From positions 1 through 13,184 of the forward strand of contig JAQGJZ010000066.1 in the NCBI GenBank assembly GCA_028290385.1: a DNA stretch of 13,184 bases. Direction: 5' to 3'. This DNA comes from Enterovirga sp. (lineage in GTDB: Bacteria > Pseudomonadota > Alphaproteobacteria > Rhizobiales > Beijerinckiaceae). Positions 12,453 through 13,184 of this stretch are shown in pieces. A program made the position numbers and the translations under genes. The notes beneath the pieces are model-generated. The model saw only the letters and a program-made list of their open reading frames with translations. It had not been told where the DNA came from and ran no database searches. Each line of letters opens with the position of its first letter. Within the stretch, counting starts at the first letter, position 1.

Positions 12453-12477
12453 GGAACCTGCGCCGTGCGGCGCCGTT
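12453..12477 (+). promoter_or_regulatory. Perfect EcfG-type (general stress response) promoter
   Basis: GGAAC (12453-12457), a 16-nt spacer and CGTT (12474-12477) reproduce exactly the GGAAC-N16/17-CGTT consensus of EcfG/SigT sigma factors of alphaproteobacteria. Transcription would begin near 12484, just before GGAGG (12491-12495) and the ATG at 12500, an ideal short leader. Confidence 0.65.
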
Positions 12478-12499
12478 CGAGCCCGGCAGCGGAGGCAGC

Positions 12500-13184
12500 A
12501 TGGTTCGCATCGGTTTTCACGCGTCGCACGAGCAATTCGCGCCCTCGGAGATGCTGCGGCTCGTCCGCCACGCCGAGGCAGTCGGGTTCGATTGCGCGAT
12601 GTCCTCGGATCACTTCAAGCCGTGGGGGCCCGCGCAGGGCCATTCCGGCTATGCTTGGTCCTGGCTCGGGGCCGCCATGCAGGCGACCTCCCTCCCGTTC
12701 GGCATCATCTCGGCCCCGGGCTATCGCTACCACCCGGCCATCATCGCCCAGGGCGCCGCGACGCTGGCCGAGATGTATCCGGATCGGCTCTGGCTCGCGC
12801 TCGGCAGCGGCCAGCGCCTGAACGAGGACATCACCGGAACGGTCTGGCCCGACAAGCCGGAACGCAATGCGCGGCTCGGCGAATGCGCGGCCGTGATCCG
12901 CGCCTTGCTGGACGGGGAAACCGTCACGCATCGCGGCCGGATCACGGTGGTCGATGCAAAGCTCTATTCCCGGCCGGACAGGGCACCGCGCCTGATCGGC
13001 GGCGCCGTGACGCCGGAGACGGCCGAATTCGTGGGTAGCTGGGCGGATGGGCTCATCACGATCAACGCCAAGCCGGAGCAGCTCAAGAAGGTGGTCGAGG
13101 CGTTCCGGCGCGGCGGCGGCGAGGGCAAGCCCATGTTCCTGCAGGCGGCGCTGAACTGGGCCCCGACCGAGGAGGCCGCGCTGG
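12500..13184 (+). CDS. LLM-family flavin oxidoreductase, TIGR03885-like (3' end outside the window)
   Basis: The first 228 codons are present; the frame is open to the window edge. The N-terminus MVRIGFHASHEQFAPSEMLR is the mark of a group of luciferase-like oxidoreductases thought to use a flavin other than F420 (TIGR03885, recalled, not searched). Further barrel motifs are EAVGFDCAMSSDHFKPWG (27-43), GHSGYAWSWLGAAMQAT, YRYHPAIIAQGAATLAEMYP, RLWLALGSGQRLNE (96-109), VIRALLDGETVTHRG and GGAVTPETAEFVGSWADG. The ATG has GGAGG four nucleotides upstream. A perfect EcfG-type promoter precedes it, so it is probably induced by general stress; this is inference. Substrate and cofactor are unproven. 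Confidence 0.9.
   Translation, partial: MVRIGFHASHEQFAPSEMLRLVRHAEAVGFDCAMSSDHFKPWGPAQGHSGYAWSWLGAAMQATSLPFGIISAPGYRYHPAIIAQGAATLAEMYPDRLWLALGSGQRLNEDITGTVWPDKPERNARLGECAAVIRALLDGETVTHRGRITVVDAKLYSRPDRAPRLIGGAVTPETAEFVGSWADGLITINAKPEQLKKVVEAFRRGGGEGKPMFLQAALNWAPTEEAAL

Noticed and set aside
12382..12473. Short GC hairpins (GCAGC-GCG-GCTGC and GCGCC-GTGC-GGCGC) considered as terminators or regulatory RNAs
   Set aside because: Stems are only 5 bp, have no T-run, and are expected by chance at this base composition.
1..13184. CRISPR arrays, insertion sequences, tRNA or phage genes
   Set aside because: No regularly spaced repeats, transposase or integrase motifs, terminal inverted repeats or tRNA cloverleaf were seen on either strand.

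Overview
The window is GC-rich (by eye roughly two-thirds G+C), densely coding chromosome from an alphaproteobacterium, most likely of the order Hyphomicrobiales (Rhizobiales; Methylobacteriaceae/Beijerinckiaceae-like). This rests on the yebC-ruvC-ruvA-ruvB-ybgC-tolQ gene order, on a 6S RNA placed directly before the 5-formyltetrahydrofolate cyclo-ligase gene, on protein sequences typical of that group, and on two promoters resembling those of the alphaproteobacterial stress sigma factor EcfG. The order assignment is inference. I see no transposase, integrase, tRNA, rRNA or CRISPR array. This is mainly core genome with a few accessory metabolic genes.

Region 1 (1-5524, all minus strand) is the recombination and cell-envelope block. 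Read in the direction of transcription it runs yebC, ruvC, ruvA, a 56-residue two-helix membrane protein, ruvB, a small exported protein of unknown function, ybgC, an exported phosphodiester glycosidase, and the start of tolQ, which runs off the left edge. Many junctions overlap by 1-4 nt (ruvC/ruvA, unknown/ybgC, ybgC/glycosidase), indicating translational coupling. Two places break the chain. Between ruvA and ruvB the small membrane gene sits as a self-contained unit with an EcfG-like promoter and a strong intrinsic terminator. Between the glycosidase and tolQ lies a 49-nt near-perfect hairpin.

Region 2 (5525-8725) holds a short-chain dehydrogenase on the plus strand, divergent from yebC across a spacer rich in inverted repeats. 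Convergent with it is a SleB-type cell-wall hydrolase lipoprotein; the two genes share one CTAG as both stop codons. A luciferase-like flavin oxidoreductase follows on the minus strand.

Region 3 (8726-10311, minus strand) is the conserved 6S RNA - fthC - YmdB-type phosphodiesterase cluster: a global RNA-polymerase regulator, a folate salvage enzyme and a 2',3'-cyclic-nucleotide-phosphodiesterase-like protein.

Region 4 (10352-13184) contains a glutathione S-transferase overlapping a MaoC-type (R)-enoyl-CoA hydratase (plus strand), a convergent HSD10-like 3-hydroxyacyl-CoA dehydrogenase (minus), and a second, right-truncated luciferase-like oxidoreductase (plus). The last is preceded by a perfect GGAAC-N16-CGTT promoter. 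The most notable findings are the two candidate general-stress promoters, the autonomous small membrane gene inside the ruv cluster, the glycosidase/tolQ hairpin and the structured yebC leader. I found no clear new defence or mobile system.
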